A stretch of 64,000 nucleotides of DNA from Paludibacteraceae bacterium (GTDB lineage Bacteria > Bacteroidota > Bacteroidia > Bacteroidales > Paludibacteraceae): positions 37,474 to 101,473 of the forward strand of contig JAFYWK010000024.1 of NCBI GenBank assembly GCA_017558065.1. The letters run 5' to 3'. A program made the position numbers and the translations under genes. The notes under the pieces are model-generated. The model did not search any database, had not been told where the DNA came from, and was given only the letters and a program-made list of their open reading frames with translations. Shown one piece after another: positions 7,413-16,388 of this stretch (position 1 is the first letter of the stretch; each line of letters starts with the position of its first letter).

Positions 7413-10023
7413 CATTATATTGTGTTTGTTGTTTGCGTTGCCAATGGCAGCGCAAGATACATTGTCTTCTGCCTTGGATACTACAAAGGTGGAGCAGGCA
7501 TCATTGCCCGTGATTGAATATACCATGCAGCGCAAAACATACGAGATTGCGGGTATTGAGGTGACTGGTGCTGAGAGTTATGAGGATTTTGTACTGATTG
7601 GATTCTCTGGATTGGCTGTTGGCGACAAGCTCGAAGTGCCTGGTGATCAGATTACTAAATCACTCAAACGCTTCTGGAAACAAGGACTGTTTTCTGATGT
7701 CAAGATCAAGGCTACTAAGATTGAGGGCGATAAGATCTGGTTAGAAATCGCCTTGAAGCAACGCCCACGTATCTCGGACATTGCGTACAACGGCTTGCGC
7801 AAATCTGAGGTGGAAGATATTGAGGTGAAAGTGGGTATTCAGAAGGGCGGACAGATGACACCTGACTTGGAAGATCGCGCCAACAAGGTGATTACCAAGT
7901 ATCTGGAAGAAAAAGGATACCACGATGCCACCGTCCAAGTATTGCAGTTTGATGACAAAGACCACCCTGGCTATGTAAAAGTAGCGGTCAATATTGATAA
8001 GAAAATCAAGACCAAGGTGGGTCATATATACATTCAGGGCAACGAGGCACTGACGGATAACCAGATCAATTTCGCGATGAAGAAAACGAATGATAACAAT
8101 ATCATCAACTTCTTCCGCACCAAGAAATTCGTTGCTACCGAATTTGAAAACGATAAGAAACTGGTCATTGAAAAATACAATGAGATTGGTTATCGCGATG
8201 CGATTATTACATCGGATAGTATTGTCCGCTCCCCAGAGGACTCCACACGTGTAGATGTCTATCTGACTGTAGATGAGGGACAAAAATATGTCTTTGGTAA
8301 TATCAAGTGGGTGGGTAATACGGTCTATCCTTACGATTATTTGGATGCAGTATTGGGTATTAAGAAAGGTGACACCTACAACCTCAAGGAACTCAACAAA
8401 CGCCTAAGCGAGGATGATGACGCGGTGTCTAAACTCTATACCGACCAAGGTTATCTCTTCTTTAATGTAGATCCTGTGGAAGTGCGCATTGATAATGATT
8501 CTATTGATTTTGAGATGCGTATGTATGAGGGACAACCTGCTACCATTAATGCGGTTAATATAGTAGGTAACACGCGCGTGTACGAGCACGTAGTGCGTCG
8601 CGAACTTTATACTAAACCAGGTCAGCTGTATAGCCAGTCTGACATCATGCGCTCTCTGCGTGAATTGGCGCAGATGGGGCACTTTGACCAAGAGAAACTG
8701 GTGCCAGACATCCAACCCAATGTGGAAGATGGTACGGTGGATATTACCTACCAATTGGAAACCAAATCCAGCGACCAAATCGAGTTCTCACTCGGTTGGG
8801 GTGCTACAGGTCTGGTGGGTTCGTTGGGATTGAAGTTTACCAACTTCGCTATCCAAAACCTCTTCAATCCTAAGAGCTATCGTATTGTGCCACAGGGCGA
8901 AGGCCAAACTTTTAGTATCAATGCCCGCACCAACGGTGTGTACTACACCTCTGCCTCTATCAGTTTCTTGGAACCTTGGTTAGGCGGCAAACGCCCTAAC
9001 TCATTGAGTGCAAGCATTTTCTTTGCATCGCAAACGGGATATTCGGATCGCTATTACCAAGCTTATCAGAATCTCTATAATACCTATTATAATTATTATG
9101 CCTACTCGGGCAATTCCAACTATTTGCAACAATTGCAAGAGTCGGAGGCGGACCCCAACAAGTACCTTCGCACCTTGGGTGTAAGTGTCGGATATGGTAA
9201 ACGACTCAGTTGGCCAGATGACTATTTCACGTTCTATGGCGAGTTGAGTTACCAGTTGTATATGATGAAGGACTGGCCATACATGATTCTGACGGACGGT
9301 ACGAGCCACAATTTTGCCATCAATCTCCAACTCTCTCGATCCAGTATCGACAACCCTATCTATACGCGCCGTGGATCGCAATTCACCTTGGGATTGAAGA
9401 TTACGCCGCCATATTCGCTCATAAAGGGACATACCGATGCCGATTATGCTAAAATGACTCCTTCGGAGAAGTATAATTTCTTGGAGTATCACAAGTGGAA
9501 GTTCTCGGGCAAAGTCTTCACGCCGCTGACACCTGATTCGAAGTTTGTCTTGATGACACGTGCAGAGTTTGGATATTTAGGTCACTATAATAGAAACGTG
9601 AAATCGCCATTCGAGAGTTTCTACATGGGTGGTGATGGTATGTCTGGATATTCCAGCTATTCTACAGAGTATATCTCCATGCGTGGTTATCAGTCGGGCT
9701 CGCTGACTCCGTATGATGAGGCCACAGGACGAAATATGGGATACGTGTACAACAAATTTACAATGGAGCTCCGCTATCCTATTTCTCTTGAGCAGAATGC
9801 TACTATTTGGGCATTGGCGTTTGTTGAGGCAGGTAACTGTTTTGCGGACATCAAGGACTATAACCCATTCAATCTCAAACGCTCGGCAGGTGTAGGTGTG
9901 CGCCTCTTCTTGCCTATGTTTGGTCTTATGGGTATCGACTGGGGCTGGGGTTTCGACCCTATCAACGGCTCCAATCAATATGGTGGATCACAATTCCACT
10001 TCGTGTTAGGACAAGAATTATAA
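7396..10023 (+). CDS. bamA: Outer membrane protein assembly factor BamA
   Basis: Core of the BAM complex that folds beta-barrels into the outer membrane. About 875 aa: signal peptide ([19 protein letters not shown]), serial POTRA repeats over roughly residues 45-460 (for example [55 protein letters not shown]), then a 16-stranded-type barrel with the loop-6 motif MRGYQ in place of VRGF. No ATG fits; GTG 7396 or TTG 7384 both start inside the end of uppS (17-29 nt overlap), pointing to coupled translation. Tyr/Asn-rich extracellular segment near residues 560-590. Confidence 0.95.
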   Translation: MNRFINIILCLLFALPMAAQDTLSSALDTTKVEQASLPVIEYTMQRKTYEIAGIEVTGAESYEDFVLIGFSGLAVGDKLEVPGDQITKSLKRFWKQGLFSDVKIKATKIEGDKIWLEIALKQRPRISDIAYNGLRKSEVEDIEVKVGIQKGGQMTPDLEDRANKVITKYLEEKGYHDATVQVLQFDDKDHPGYVKVAVNIDKKIKTKVGHIYIQGNEALTDNQINFAMKKTNDNNIINFFRTKKFVATEFENDKKLVIEKYNEIGYRDAIITSDSIVRSPEDSTRVDVYLTVDEGQKYVFGNIKWVGNTVYPYDYLDAVLGIKKGDTYNLKELNKRLSEDDDAVSKLYTDQGYLFFNVDPVEVRIDNDSIDFEMRMYEGQPATINAVNIVGNTRVYEHVVRRELYTKPGQLYSQSDIMRSLRELAQMGHFDQEKLVPDIQPNVEDGTVDITYQLETKSSDQIEFSLGWGATGLVGSLGLKFTNFAIQNLFNPKSYRIVPQGEGQTFSINARTNGVYYTSASISFLEPWLGGKRPNSLSASIFFASQTGYSDRYYQAYQNLYNTYYNYYAYSGNSNYLQQLQESEADPNKYLRTLGVSVGYGKRLSWPDDYFTFYGELSYQLYMMKDWPYMILTDGTSHNFAINLQLSRSSIDNPIYTRRGSQFTLGLKITPPYSLIKGHTDADYAKMTPSEKYNFLEYHKWKFSGKVFTPLTPDSKFVLMTRAEFGYLGHYNRNVKSPFESFYMGGDGMSGYSSYSTEYISMRGYQSGSLTPYDEATGRNMGYVYNKFTMELRYPISLEQNATIWALAFVEAGNCFADIKDYNPFNLKRSAGVGVRLFLPMFGLMGIDWGWGFDPINGSNQYGGSQFHFVLGQEL

Positions 10024-10034
10024 TTTTTACATAT

Positions 10035-10556
10035 ATGAAACGATTATTTTTGCTTATTATATTGGCATGTGGCGCGTGGCTGTCCAACATTGATGCACAA
10101 AAGTTTGCAGCTGCTTATCTGGATATGCAGTATATATTGAAGAATCTGCCACAATATGAGACGGCTAACGAACAACTCACCATGATCTCCAAGCGTTGGC
10201 AAAAGGAGATTGATGTGGCGCAACAGGAAGTACAGATCTTGACAAGCAACTATCAGACTGAACAGATTTTCTTGTCGGCAGATATGAAGCAGAAGAGAGA
10301 AAGCGAGATTCTGGAAAAAGAGCGTTATGTGCTCGAACTCAAGCGCAAGTATTTTGGCGAGGGGGGCGAGTGGTACAAAAAACGTGAGTCCTTGCTCAAA
10401 CCTATCCAAGAAGAGATTTATAACGTGGTACAAGAGATTGCTGCCGAAAAACGTTATGATATTATCAAGGACCGTTCGGCGGATCCCAGTTTGATTTATA
10501 TGTCAAGCCGATTGGATATTTCAGAACAGGTGTTGGAGAGATTGGGCGCAAAATAG
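10035..10556 (+). CDS. Periplasmic chaperone Skp/OmpH family, first copy
   Basis: 173 aa with a signal peptide ending near NIDAQ and a long charged helical middle (residues about 50-130) typical of the Skp tentacles. Holds unfolded barrel proteins for BamA, whose gene ends 11 nt upstream. Tandem skp-like genes after bamA are usual in Bacteroidales; this copy is the more divergent of the two. Confidence 0.88.
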   Translation: MKRLFLLIILACGAWLSNIDAQKFAAAYLDMQYILKNLPQYETANEQLTMISKRWQKEIDVAQQEVQILTSNYQTEQIFLSADMKQKRESEILEKERYVLELKRKYFGEGGEWYKKRESLLKPIQEEIYNVVQEIAAEKRYDIIKDRSADPSLIYMSSRLDISEQVLERLGAK

Positions 10557-10615
10557 CCACACGCACCACACAGCAAAAAAGAATCTGAATAATATTAACA
10601 AAAAAAGATAAAACG

Positions 10616-11107
10616 ATGAAAAAAATTATTTTTATGCTGGCTTTGGTATTGCCAATGCTCGTAAATGCTCAAAAATTAGGACACATTAATTCACAAGAAC
10701 TCTTGGCTGCAATGCCCGAACTCAAAGACATGCAAGCAAAATTGGATACCTTGGCAGGTCAATACGAGGTTCAGTTTGCTAACATGCAAGAGGAGTTCAA
10801 TAAGAAAGTAGCTGAGTTCCAACAACAACAATCTACTATGACTGCTGGTGTTCGTGAGTTCCGTCAACAAGAGATTGCTGAGATGGAGCAACGCATCTAT
10901 ATCTTCCGCGAGACTGCGCAAAAGGATATTCAGTCAAAGCAACAAGAGTTCCTTATGCCTATTCAAAAGCGCATGCTGGATGCTATCCAAAAGGTCGGTG
11001 CTGCTGAGGGTTGCACATATGTTTTTGACTCAATGGCTATGCTCTACATCTCACCAGATGCTCTCAATCTTATGCCATTGGTTAAGAAAGAGTTAGGCAT
11101 CCAATAA
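10616..11107 (+). CDS. Periplasmic chaperone Skp/OmpH family, second copy
   Basis: 163 aa. Signal peptide MKKIIFMLALVLPMLVNAQ, then KLGHINSQELLAAMPE, the classic OmpH beginning, a Gln/Glu-rich coiled-coil arm (residues about 40-115) and a C-terminal strand ending in GIQ. Paralogue of the preceding gene and probably a partner trimer-forming chaperone. The next 35 bases are a heptamer array leading to a small ORF. Confidence 0.9.
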   Translation: MKKIIFMLALVLPMLVNAQKLGHINSQELLAAMPELKDMQAKLDTLAGQYEVQFANMQEEFNKKVAEFQQQQSTMTAGVREFRQQEIAEMEQRIYIFRETAQKDIQSKQQEFLMPIQKRMLDAIQKVGAAEGCTYVFDSMAMLYISPDALNLMPLVKKELGIQ

Positions 11108-11108
11108 T

Positions 11109-11143
11109 AACTATCAACTGTCAACTATAAACTGTCAACTGTA
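11109..11143 (+). repeat. Five heptamers filling the space before a small gene
   Basis: AACTATC AACTGTC AACTATA AACTGTC AACTGTA, exactly 5 x 7 nt, ending at the base before the ATG at 11144. Same unit family as the array abutting the murI start. Confidence 0.9.
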
Positions 11144-11269
11144 ATGGCTGACGGCTATTTGGAATCTCACTATGCTGAATACGAACAACGTAAGGCAGCA
11201 TGGCTCAAAAAAAAGAAAAAAATAAAGCCTCGTCCCTTGGTTGAAAAACCAGAGGACGAAGCCTTATAA
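11144..11269 (+). CDS. Small basic protein (41 aa)
   Basis: Encodes MADGYLESHYAEYEQRKAAW followed by a lysine cluster and an acidic tail ending EDEAL. The MAD-x-YLE opening resembles very short, unnamed proteins I recall from other Bacteroidales genomes, so it is probably real despite its size. Function unknown; no signal peptide or membrane segment. It is flanked by a heptamer array upstream and a decamer array downstream, and is co-directional with the skp genes and the MFS gene. Confidence 0.65.
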   Translation: MADGYLESHYAEYEQRKAAWLKKKKKIKPRPLVEKPEDEAL

Positions 11270-11270
11270 A

Positions 11271-11317
11271 TACAACTCTAAACAACTCTACACAATTCTA
11301 CACAACTTTACACAACT
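11271..11317 (+). repeat. Decamer array between the small gene and the MFS gene
   Basis: Units TACAACTCTA, AACAACTCTA, CACAATTCTA, CACAACTTTA, CACAACT(ATG): five 10-nt units in exact phase, filling the whole spacer and ending at the start codon of the transporter. Confidence 0.9.
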
Positions 11318-12691
11318 ATGACTCAACAACTTCAACAAACTCTCCGCGATTCTGCTCTCGCGCGTTGGACAGTCCTCGTGCTTGTGGCTTCGATGATGTT
11401 CTTCGCTTACATGTTTGTGGACATCCTATCTCCTTTGGCTTCTGTGCTCAATGACACGCTTGGTTGGGATCAAGGTGTCTTCGGTACATACGCATCTGCG
11501 GAATATATCCTGTGTGTCTTTGGTTTCCTCATTTTTGCAGGAATCATTCTCGATAAAATGGGTGTCCGCTTCACGGGCTTGCTTTCTGCGGGCTTGATGG
11601 TGCTCGGCGCATCTATCAAATATATCGGTATCTCCGACTGGTTTGATGCCAACAATATCGTATGGCTCAACTCTTGGTGGACTGCTATGCCAGGTTCTGC
11701 TAAGATGGCTGCTTTCGGTTTCATGATCTTCGGTTGCGGCTGCGAGATGGCTGGTACTACCGTTAGTAAGATTCTCGCTAAGTGGTTCAAGGGTAAAGAG
11801 ATGGCGCTCGCTATGGGTCTTGAGATGGCTATCGCACGTATTGGTGTGTTTGCTGCCATGGCGTTCTCTCCTGCTATCAGCGAGCATTTCGCAGTCAATG
11901 GTAATCCATCTGTAGTGGCTTCATTGCTTTTCGCTGCCCTCTTGCTCGTAGTTGGCTTGCTTAACTTCTTCGTGTTCACTATCATGGATGCCAAGTTCGA
12001 CAAGCAACTTGTGGCTATTGGTGAGGCTACTGATATGCACGACCCTGAGGATGAGTTCCATGTGTCTGACCTCGGTAAGATCTTCTCCAGCAAGATGTTC
12101 TGGATCATCGCGCTCTTGTGCGTACTCTATTATTCAGCCATCTTCCCATTCCAACGCTTTGCAACCAACTTCCTTGAGGAGACTCTCATGATTAGCAATG
12201 CGGAGGCATCTGGTTTGTTCAAATGGTTCCCAATCTTGGCGATGGTTTTGACCCCATTCCTCGGTATGTTTATTGACTATAAGGGTAAGGGTGCTTCCAT
12301 GATGATGGTAGGTGCGGTTATCATGGTTATCTGCCATAGTATCTTCGCATTCGTTTTGCCTGCTTTCCCAAGCAAGACATTGGCTCTCTGCACGATTTTG
12401 GTGTTGGGAGTAAGCTTCTCTTTGGTTCCAGCGTCTATGTGGCCTTCAGTTCCAAAGATCATTGATGAGAAGATCTTGGGTTCGGCTTATTGCTTGATTT
12501 TCTGGGTTCAAAACATTGGCTTGTGCTTAGTTCCAATGTTGATTGGTTCGCTCCGCGTTTCTACCAACGGCTATGTAGTGCCAATGATTGTCTTCGCTTC
12601 GTTTGGCGTCTTGGCATTCTTGCTCAGCCTTGCTCTCAAGGTAGAAGATAAGAAGAAAGGCTACGGCCTCGAATTGCCAAACAAAAAATAA
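11318..12691 (+). CDS. Major facilitator superfamily transporter
   Basis: 457 aa with about twelve hydrophobic segments, the first at residues about 18-38, and a cytoplasmic loop after the sixth (MDAKFDKQLVAIGEATDMHDPEDE). ILDKMGVRFTG corresponds to the MFS loop 2-3 signature. Inner membrane; substrate cannot be read from sequence. It starts directly after a decamer array and is followed by a strong terminator. No own promoter is visible, so it may be read from the bamA-skp operon. Confidence 0.87.
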   Translation: MTQQLQQTLRDSALARWTVLVLVASMMFFAYMFVDILSPLASVLNDTLGWDQGVFGTYASAEYILCVFGFLIFAGIILDKMGVRFTGLLSAGLMVLGASIKYIGISDWFDANNIVWLNSWWTAMPGSAKMAAFGFMIFGCGCEMAGTTVSKILAKWFKGKEMALAMGLEMAIARIGVFAAMAFSPAISEHFAVNGNPSVVASLLFAALLLVVGLLNFFVFTIMDAKFDKQLVAIGEATDMHDPEDEFHVSDLGKIFSSKMFWIIALLCVLYYSAIFPFQRFATNFLEETLMISNAEASGLFKWFPILAMVLTPFLGMFIDYKGKGASMMMVGAVIMVICHSIFAFVLPAFPSKTLALCTILVLGVSFSLVPASMWPSVPKIIDEKILGSAYCLIFWVQNIGLCLVPMLIGSLRVSTNGYVVPMIVFASFGVLAFLLSLALKVEDKKKGYGLELPNKK

Positions 12692-12737
12692 GAATAAGAT
12701 TGTGCACTAACTTGGTGCTGAATTAGAAATATCTACT

Positions 12738-12778
12738 AATCGCCATTTATGTTTTGGGACATAGATGGCGATTTTTTT
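12738..12778 (+). terminator. Rho-independent terminator after the MFS gene
   Basis: AATCGCCAT pairs with ATGGCGATT, followed by a run of T (12772-12778). Confidence 0.88.
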
Positions 12779-12810
12779 CTAAACACAGTTCTATAGATCT
12801 CTAGTATATT

Positions 12811-12865
12811 ACGCACTATTCACGCACAATAGACGGACAATACACGTACAATAAGCGCACAATTC
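12811..12865 (+). repeat. Five 11-nt tandem units in a non-coding stretch
   Basis: ACGCACTATTC, ACGCACAATAG, ACGGACAATAC, ACGTACAATAA, GCGCACAATTC: strictly 11-nt phase with core CACAAT. It lies in the roughly 430-nt gene-free stretch 12692-13120, which otherwise holds a terminator, a promoter and a structured leader. Confidence 0.88.
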
Positions 12866-12920
12866 CTTTCGTTTTCTTGGCGGAGGATAGAGAGTTGATG
12901 AAAACTTTTTCCTCTCAAAA

Positions 12921-12952
12921 TTTGCAAATCTGCAAATTTTGTTGTACCTTTG
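12921..12952 (+). promoter_or_regulatory. Promoter of the 13121 lipoprotein gene
   Basis: -33 TTTG at 12921-12924, 20-nt spacer, -7 TACCTTTG at 12945-12952. Confidence 0.85.
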
Positions 12953-12968
12953 CACCCGAAGTAGGATG

Positions 12969-13042
12969 ATAGGGCCCTTGTTTATAACAAAGAGCTACCG
13001 ATGCGGGCTACAGACCTATGCCATATCGGAGCCAAGATGGCA
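12969..13042 (+). promoter_or_regulatory. Candidate structured 5' leader RNA
   Basis: The leader from the promoter to ATG 13121 is about 160 nt. ATAGG (12969) pairs with CCTAT (13015), GCCC (12974) with GGGC (13005), TGCCAT (13019) with ATGGCA (13037). The loops can also pair: GCT-A-CCGAT (12994-13002) with ATCGGAGC (13025-13032), a kissing or pseudoknot contact. It does not match a riboswitch class that I recognise. By eye only; no folding was run. Confidence 0.45.
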
Positions 13043-13120
13043 AGCATTGCACCAACATCTTCGCCATATATTTATGATCATCGATGCTTCCAAACGATAA
13101 CGATAATAAAAACTACTTAT

Positions 13121-13624
13121 ATGAAAAAAATCTTATTCTTTTTTATTGCCGCATTGGCTCTAACTGGATGTGGAGCATTGAAACCTACCACATGTTCCGT
13201 GCAACCTAATTTCTTCAAGTATCGCTATGTCTATATCATGCCTACGGGTTCTGTTACGGGCAGTACAAGTGTTTACACCTCTTATGTTGACAACCGTGTG
13301 CATGGTGGCGTGACCCGCACAGCCAACCCTTCTGATATTATGTCAGGTACCCTCATGCAAAAGGGCTTTACTATATTGCCTCAACTCGACCAAAACAAGT
13401 TGGAGGAGACTCTCGTGCTCAGCTATGGCGAGACTGGGCATCGTGATGTGGGATTCCTTTGGCTATCTACTTCTACCAGCATCATTATTCAATTCCGCGA
13501 TGCGCAAACCAATGACCTGATCGCTTCCGCAGAAGCTGAGGACTTTGGTTCTACCGAGGCAGATAACGTACGATATGCCATCCAAAAGGCGTTAGATGCA
13601 ATCTTCTCACACCCAAGATATTAA
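13121..13624 (+). CDS. Small lipoprotein of unknown function
   Basis: 167 aa from ATG 13121, chosen because it begins a lipoprotein signal (MKKILFFFIAALALTGCG, lipobox LTGC) just after a promoter and leader; an in-frame ATG at 13001 would read through the leader. The mature part shows a repeated beta pattern (YVYIMPTGSVTGSTSVYTS) and a helical end (DNVRYAIQKALDAIF). It hints at the small lipoproteins with a DUF4136-like fold, but I cannot assign a family. The structured leader suggests regulated expression. Confidence 0.75.
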   Translation: MKKILFFFIAALALTGCGALKPTTCSVQPNFFKYRYVYIMPTGSVTGSTSVYTSYVDNRVHGGVTRTANPSDIMSGTLMQKGFTILPQLDQNKLEETLVLSYGETGHRDVGFLWLSTSTSIIIQFRDAQTNDLIASAEAEDFGSTEADNVRYAIQKALDAIFSHPRY

Positions 13625-13708
13625 CTAACCCTGTATGCATGGGATACTGAGCACCCTCTAATCCGTACCCTGCAAGAGATTTAATGTGCAATCAGGAAGC
13701 TTTTGTTG

Positions 13709-13716
13709 TACCTTTG
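13709..13716 (+). promoter_or_regulatory. murF promoter (-7 box)
   Basis: -7 TACCTTTG 23 nt before the murF ATG. The -33 position has only AATGTG, so the upstream box is weak. Confidence 0.6.
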
Positions 13717-13738
13717 CGCGTTGAAATAAAATGACACT

Positions 13739-14998
13739 ATGAATTGGGATTTTCTCATAAAAGATAAAGATTCACTTTGCGTGAGTACTGATACACGCAA
13801 TCTGCCTGCAGGTTGCGTGTTCTTTGCCTTGCATGGTGAGCGTTTTGATGGTAACAAGTTCGCCCTACAGGCGCTGGAGCAGGGCGCTTCTCTCGCCGTT
13901 ATCGACGACCCAGAGGTGTATCTTCAAGCGCAGCGATCTTCAAGCCCGCAGGGCGATCTTCAAGGCGCAGCCGATCGCCCTCGTCTCCTCCTCGTAGAGG
14001 ATACACTTCTTGCCTTGCAAGAACTCGCGCGCGCATGGCGCCGCGAACTCGGATTGCCTATCATCGGTATCACTGGCACGAACGGAAAGACTACTACCAA
14101 AGAACTCTTGGCAACCGTTCTTTCCACCAAATACAACCTCCACTACACGCAGGGAAACCTCAACAACCAGATAGGTGTACCCCTTACCCTATTACAAATC
14201 ACGCGTGCGCACGAGCTTGCAATCGTGGAGATGGGAGCTTCTCACCCTGGCGACATCAAGGAACTTGTGGATATCGCAGAACCCAACTACGGACTCATCA
14301 CCAATGTCGGTCGTGCGCATTTGGAAGGGTTTGGCTCGTTTGAGGGCGTGCAACGCACCAAACAAGAACTCTACGACTACCTCCTTGCCCACAATGGCAC
14401 CATCTTCCGCAATGCCGACAATCCATTCCTTGCCCAAATGCAGAACCACGCTACACAACTGCTACACAACTCTACACAACTCTACACCACCGGCACCATG
14501 CCCTCTGGCACACATCTTGTAGGGGAATATAATGCAGAGAACGTGTCGGCAGCGATTTGTGTGGGGGAGTATTTCGGTATCCCTTCCGAGCAAGCGTTAG
14601 AGGCCATTCGCCAATATGTACCAACCAACAACCGCTCCCAAGCATTGCAAACGGCCAGCAACCAACTGATTGTGGATGCCTATAATGCCAATCCGACCTC
14701 TATGCAAGCGGCCATTAATGCCTTCAAAGGCGATACCTATATTCTCGGAGCGATGCGCGAGTTGGGCGACTATTCCCACTTAGAGCACCAGAATATTGTG
14801 AATATGTTGGCAGAGCGCAAAGCAGACACTGTCTTCCTCGTCGGAGAAGAGTACCTGCAAACCACATCGCCATACCCCGTGTTTGAGAATGTAGAACAAT
14901 TGCATAAGTATTTAGAAGACAATCCAATAAAAGGGAAGCATATCCTCCTCAAAGGATCACGCTCCACTCGAATGGAACAACTATTAGATGTATTATGA
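13739..14998 (+). CDS. murF: UDP-MurNAc-tripeptide--D-Ala-D-Ala ligase
   Basis: Cytosolic Mur ligase that adds D-Ala-D-Ala to finish the peptidoglycan precursor. 419 aa; N-terminal STDTRNLPAGCVFFAL, ATP loop GITGTNGKTTTKE, then GASHPGDIKELV, GEYNAENVSAAI and DAYNANPTSMQAAI, in order. Two segments are repeat-encoded and in frame: residues 61-79 (YLQAQRSSSPQGDLQGAAD, between AVIDDPEV and RPRLLLVED) and about residues 238-251 (ATQLLHNSTQLYTTG), where other MurF proteins have a longer structured stretch. It is away from the dcw cluster and overlaps the next gene by ATGA. Confidence 0.94.
   Translation: MNWDFLIKDKDSLCVSTDTRNLPAGCVFFALHGERFDGNKFALQALEQGASLAVIDDPEVYLQAQRSSSPQGDLQGAADRPRLLLVEDTLLALQELARAWRRELGLPIIGITGTNGKTTTKELLATVLSTKYNLHYTQGNLNNQIGVPLTLLQITRAHELAIVEMGASHPGDIKELVDIAEPNYGLITNVGRAHLEGFGSFEGVQRTKQELYDYLLAHNGTIFRNADNPFLAQMQNHATQLLHNSTQLYTTGTMPSGTHLVGEYNAENVSAAICVGEYFGIPSEQALEAIRQYVPTNNRSQALQTASNQLIVDAYNANPTSMQAAINAFKGDTYILGAMRELGDYSHLEHQNIVNMLAERKADTVFLVGEEYLQTTSPYPVFENVEQLHKYLEDNPIKGKHILLKGSRSTRMEQLLDVL
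13919..13976 (+). repeat. GATCTTCAAG repeat, in frame in murF
   Basis: Three units: TATCTTCAAGCGCAGC, GATCTTCAAGCCCGCAGGGC, GATCTTCAAGGCGCAGCC, then GATC. Lengths are 16, 20 and 18 nt, each with a GC-rich pairing tail. Adds about 19 residues to MurF. Confidence 0.8.
14451..14491 (+). repeat. CTACACAACT decamers, in frame in murF
   Basis: CTACACAACT, G, CTACACAACT, CTACACAACT, CTACACCACC. Same family as the non-coding arrays at 2799 and 11271, but translated here. Confidence 0.85.
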
Positions 14999-15879
14999 AT
15001 AAGAACAAGTACATTGCTTTGATTATTGGCATCGTAGTGTTAGCGCTATGTGTGTGTGCCCTCGTTTTTATCAACTTCCAGCAAAAGACTGAGATCCAAG
15101 AGATTGTCGAACAAATGGAGTTCGAGAAAGAGCAATTGGAGGAGGAGTACGAGGAACTGGCTATCCAGTTCGATGGCTACCAAACCCCTGATATTCACAA
15201 TGATTCGCTGGTTGAACTCCTCTCTCAGGAGAAGCAACGCGTACAAGATTTGCTTGAGGAACTTCGCATCACCAAGGTTACTAATGCCCGCCGTATTGCC
15301 GAACTCAAGAAGGAACTTGCAACCGTGCGCCAAGTCATGGTGGGCTATGTGCACCAGATCGACTCGCTGGATCGTACCAACAAACGTCTAGTGGCTGAGA
15401 ACATCCAAGTGAAGCAACAATACCAAGAGGTAGCGCGCCAAGCGCAGCAGTTAGAGGAGGAGCGCACGCAATTGGCTGAGGTGGTTAGCCGTGCATCTAT
15501 GCTTGAGATTACTCGTTTTCAGATGACTCCCCTCAATAAGCGAGACCGCAAGACTACTATCTACAACCAAATTCAGAAACTCCAATTCGACTATACCGTC
15601 GGACGCAATATTACCAACAAACCCGGCTTAAAAACCCTCTATATGCGTATCACTCGTCCCGACGGAGAGGTCATGCAAAAGAGCATCAACCATCTCTTCC
15701 GCTTCGAGAATAGTGAGATTGCCTATTCCGTTTCGAAGGAATTTGAGTATGCAGGCGAAGACATCTCAGGTTCCCTCTATTGGCTCGTAGAAGAAATTCT
15801 ACAAATAGGTTGGTATACGGCCGATTTCTTTGTGGATGGCGAACTCATTGGCTCTTTCCCATTCGAAATCAGCCAATAA
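14995..15879 (+). CDS. Membrane-anchored coiled-coil protein
   Basis: 294 aa. One N-terminal transmembrane helix (about residues 7-28), a Glu/Gln/Leu-rich coiled coil (about 30-175), then a compact beta-rich domain (FQMTPLNKRDRKTTIYNQ, KTLYMRITRPDGEVM, YTADFFVDGELIGSFPFEI) probably in the periplasm. The end resembles a ligand or protein-binding beta-sandwich. The family is unfamiliar to me by name; similar architectures occur in Bacteroidales. ATGA overlap with murF suggests coupled translation and a role at the cell wall. Confidence 0.7.
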   Translation: MNKNKYIALIIGIVVLALCVCALVFINFQQKTEIQEIVEQMEFEKEQLEEEYEELAIQFDGYQTPDIHNDSLVELLSQEKQRVQDLLEELRITKVTNARRIAELKKELATVRQVMVGYVHQIDSLDRTNKRLVAENIQVKQQYQEVARQAQQLEEERTQLAEVVSRASMLEITRFQMTPLNKRDRKTTIYNQIQKLQFDYTVGRNITNKPGLKTLYMRITRPDGEVMQKSINHLFRFENSEIAYSVSKEFEYAGEDISGSLYWLVEEILQIGWYTADFFVDGELIGSFPFEISQ

Positions 15880-15920
15880 CCTACAAAATTCGCATAAAAA
15901 TGCACTTTTTTACACAAATA

Positions 15921-15952
15921 TTTGTGTATGTGCAAAAAAAGCACTAATTTTG
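15921..15952 (+). promoter_or_regulatory. rpsO promoter
   Basis: -33 TTTG at 15921-15924, 20-nt spacer, -7 TAATTTTG at 15945-15952. The leader to the ATG at 16049 is about 90 nt, long enough for S15 autoregulation, but I see no convincing conserved fold. Confidence 0.85.
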
Positions 15953-16048
15953 CACGCTTTTTTGAGAAAAGCAGATAGATGTGACATCGTTTGGATCGTA
16001 GCATCATGCGAGGTCATAATTGTTTAACTAATTAAATATCAAATCACA

Positions 16049-16318
16049 ATGTATTTGACATCTGAGAAAAAAGCAGAACTCTTTGCTAAGTATGGCAATG
16101 ACGCTAAGAACACTGGTTCTGCAGAGAGCCAAATCGCTCTGTTCACCTTCCGTATCAACCACCTCACCGAGCACCTCAAGAAGAACCACAAGGACTTCGG
16201 TACTGAGCGCGCTTTGACAATGTTGGTAGGTAAACGTCGTCGTTTGCTTGACTACTTGAAGGCAAAAGACATCGAGCGTTATCGTGCTATCATCAAAGAG
16301 TTGGGTATCCGTAAGTAA
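16049..16318 (+). CDS. rpsO: Ribosomal protein uS15
   Basis: 89 aa, the normal length. Binds 16S rRNA in the platform of the 30S subunit. TGSAESQIALFTFRINHLTEHL, HKDFGTERALTMLVGKRRRLLDYL and YRAIIKELGIRK are textbook S15. Monocistronic, between its own promoter and a terminator shared with the convergent dcw cluster. Confidence 0.98.
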   Translation: MYLTSEKKAELFAKYGNDAKNTGSAESQIALFTFRINHLTEHLKKNHKDFGTERALTMLVGKRRRLLDYLKAKDIERYRAIIKELGIRK

Positions 16319-16339
16319 TTACCTGCTACTCAATCAAAA

Positions 16340-16373
16340 AACGCTGCATCTCCCGATGCAGCGTTCTTTTTTT
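16340..16373. terminator. Bidirectional terminator between rpsO and murG
   Basis: AACGCTGCAT pairs with ATGCAGCGTT; a T run follows on the plus strand (16367-16373) and an A run precedes it (T run on the minus strand), so it can end both transcripts. Confidence 0.88.
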
Positions 16374-16388
16374 ATACCTCAAACTGTT

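Noticed and set aside
9060-9140. Tyr/Asn-rich stretch in bamA as another repeat insertion
   Set aside because: No exact 7, 9, 10 or 11-nt phase; it looks like an ordinary extracellular loop.
12738-12778. Riboswitch or small RNA after the MFS gene
   Set aside because: A simple stem with a T run; a terminator explains it.
13001-13120. Longer N-terminus for the 13121 lipoprotein
   Set aside because: It would place 40 residues before a complete lipoprotein signal and use the structured leader as coding sequence.
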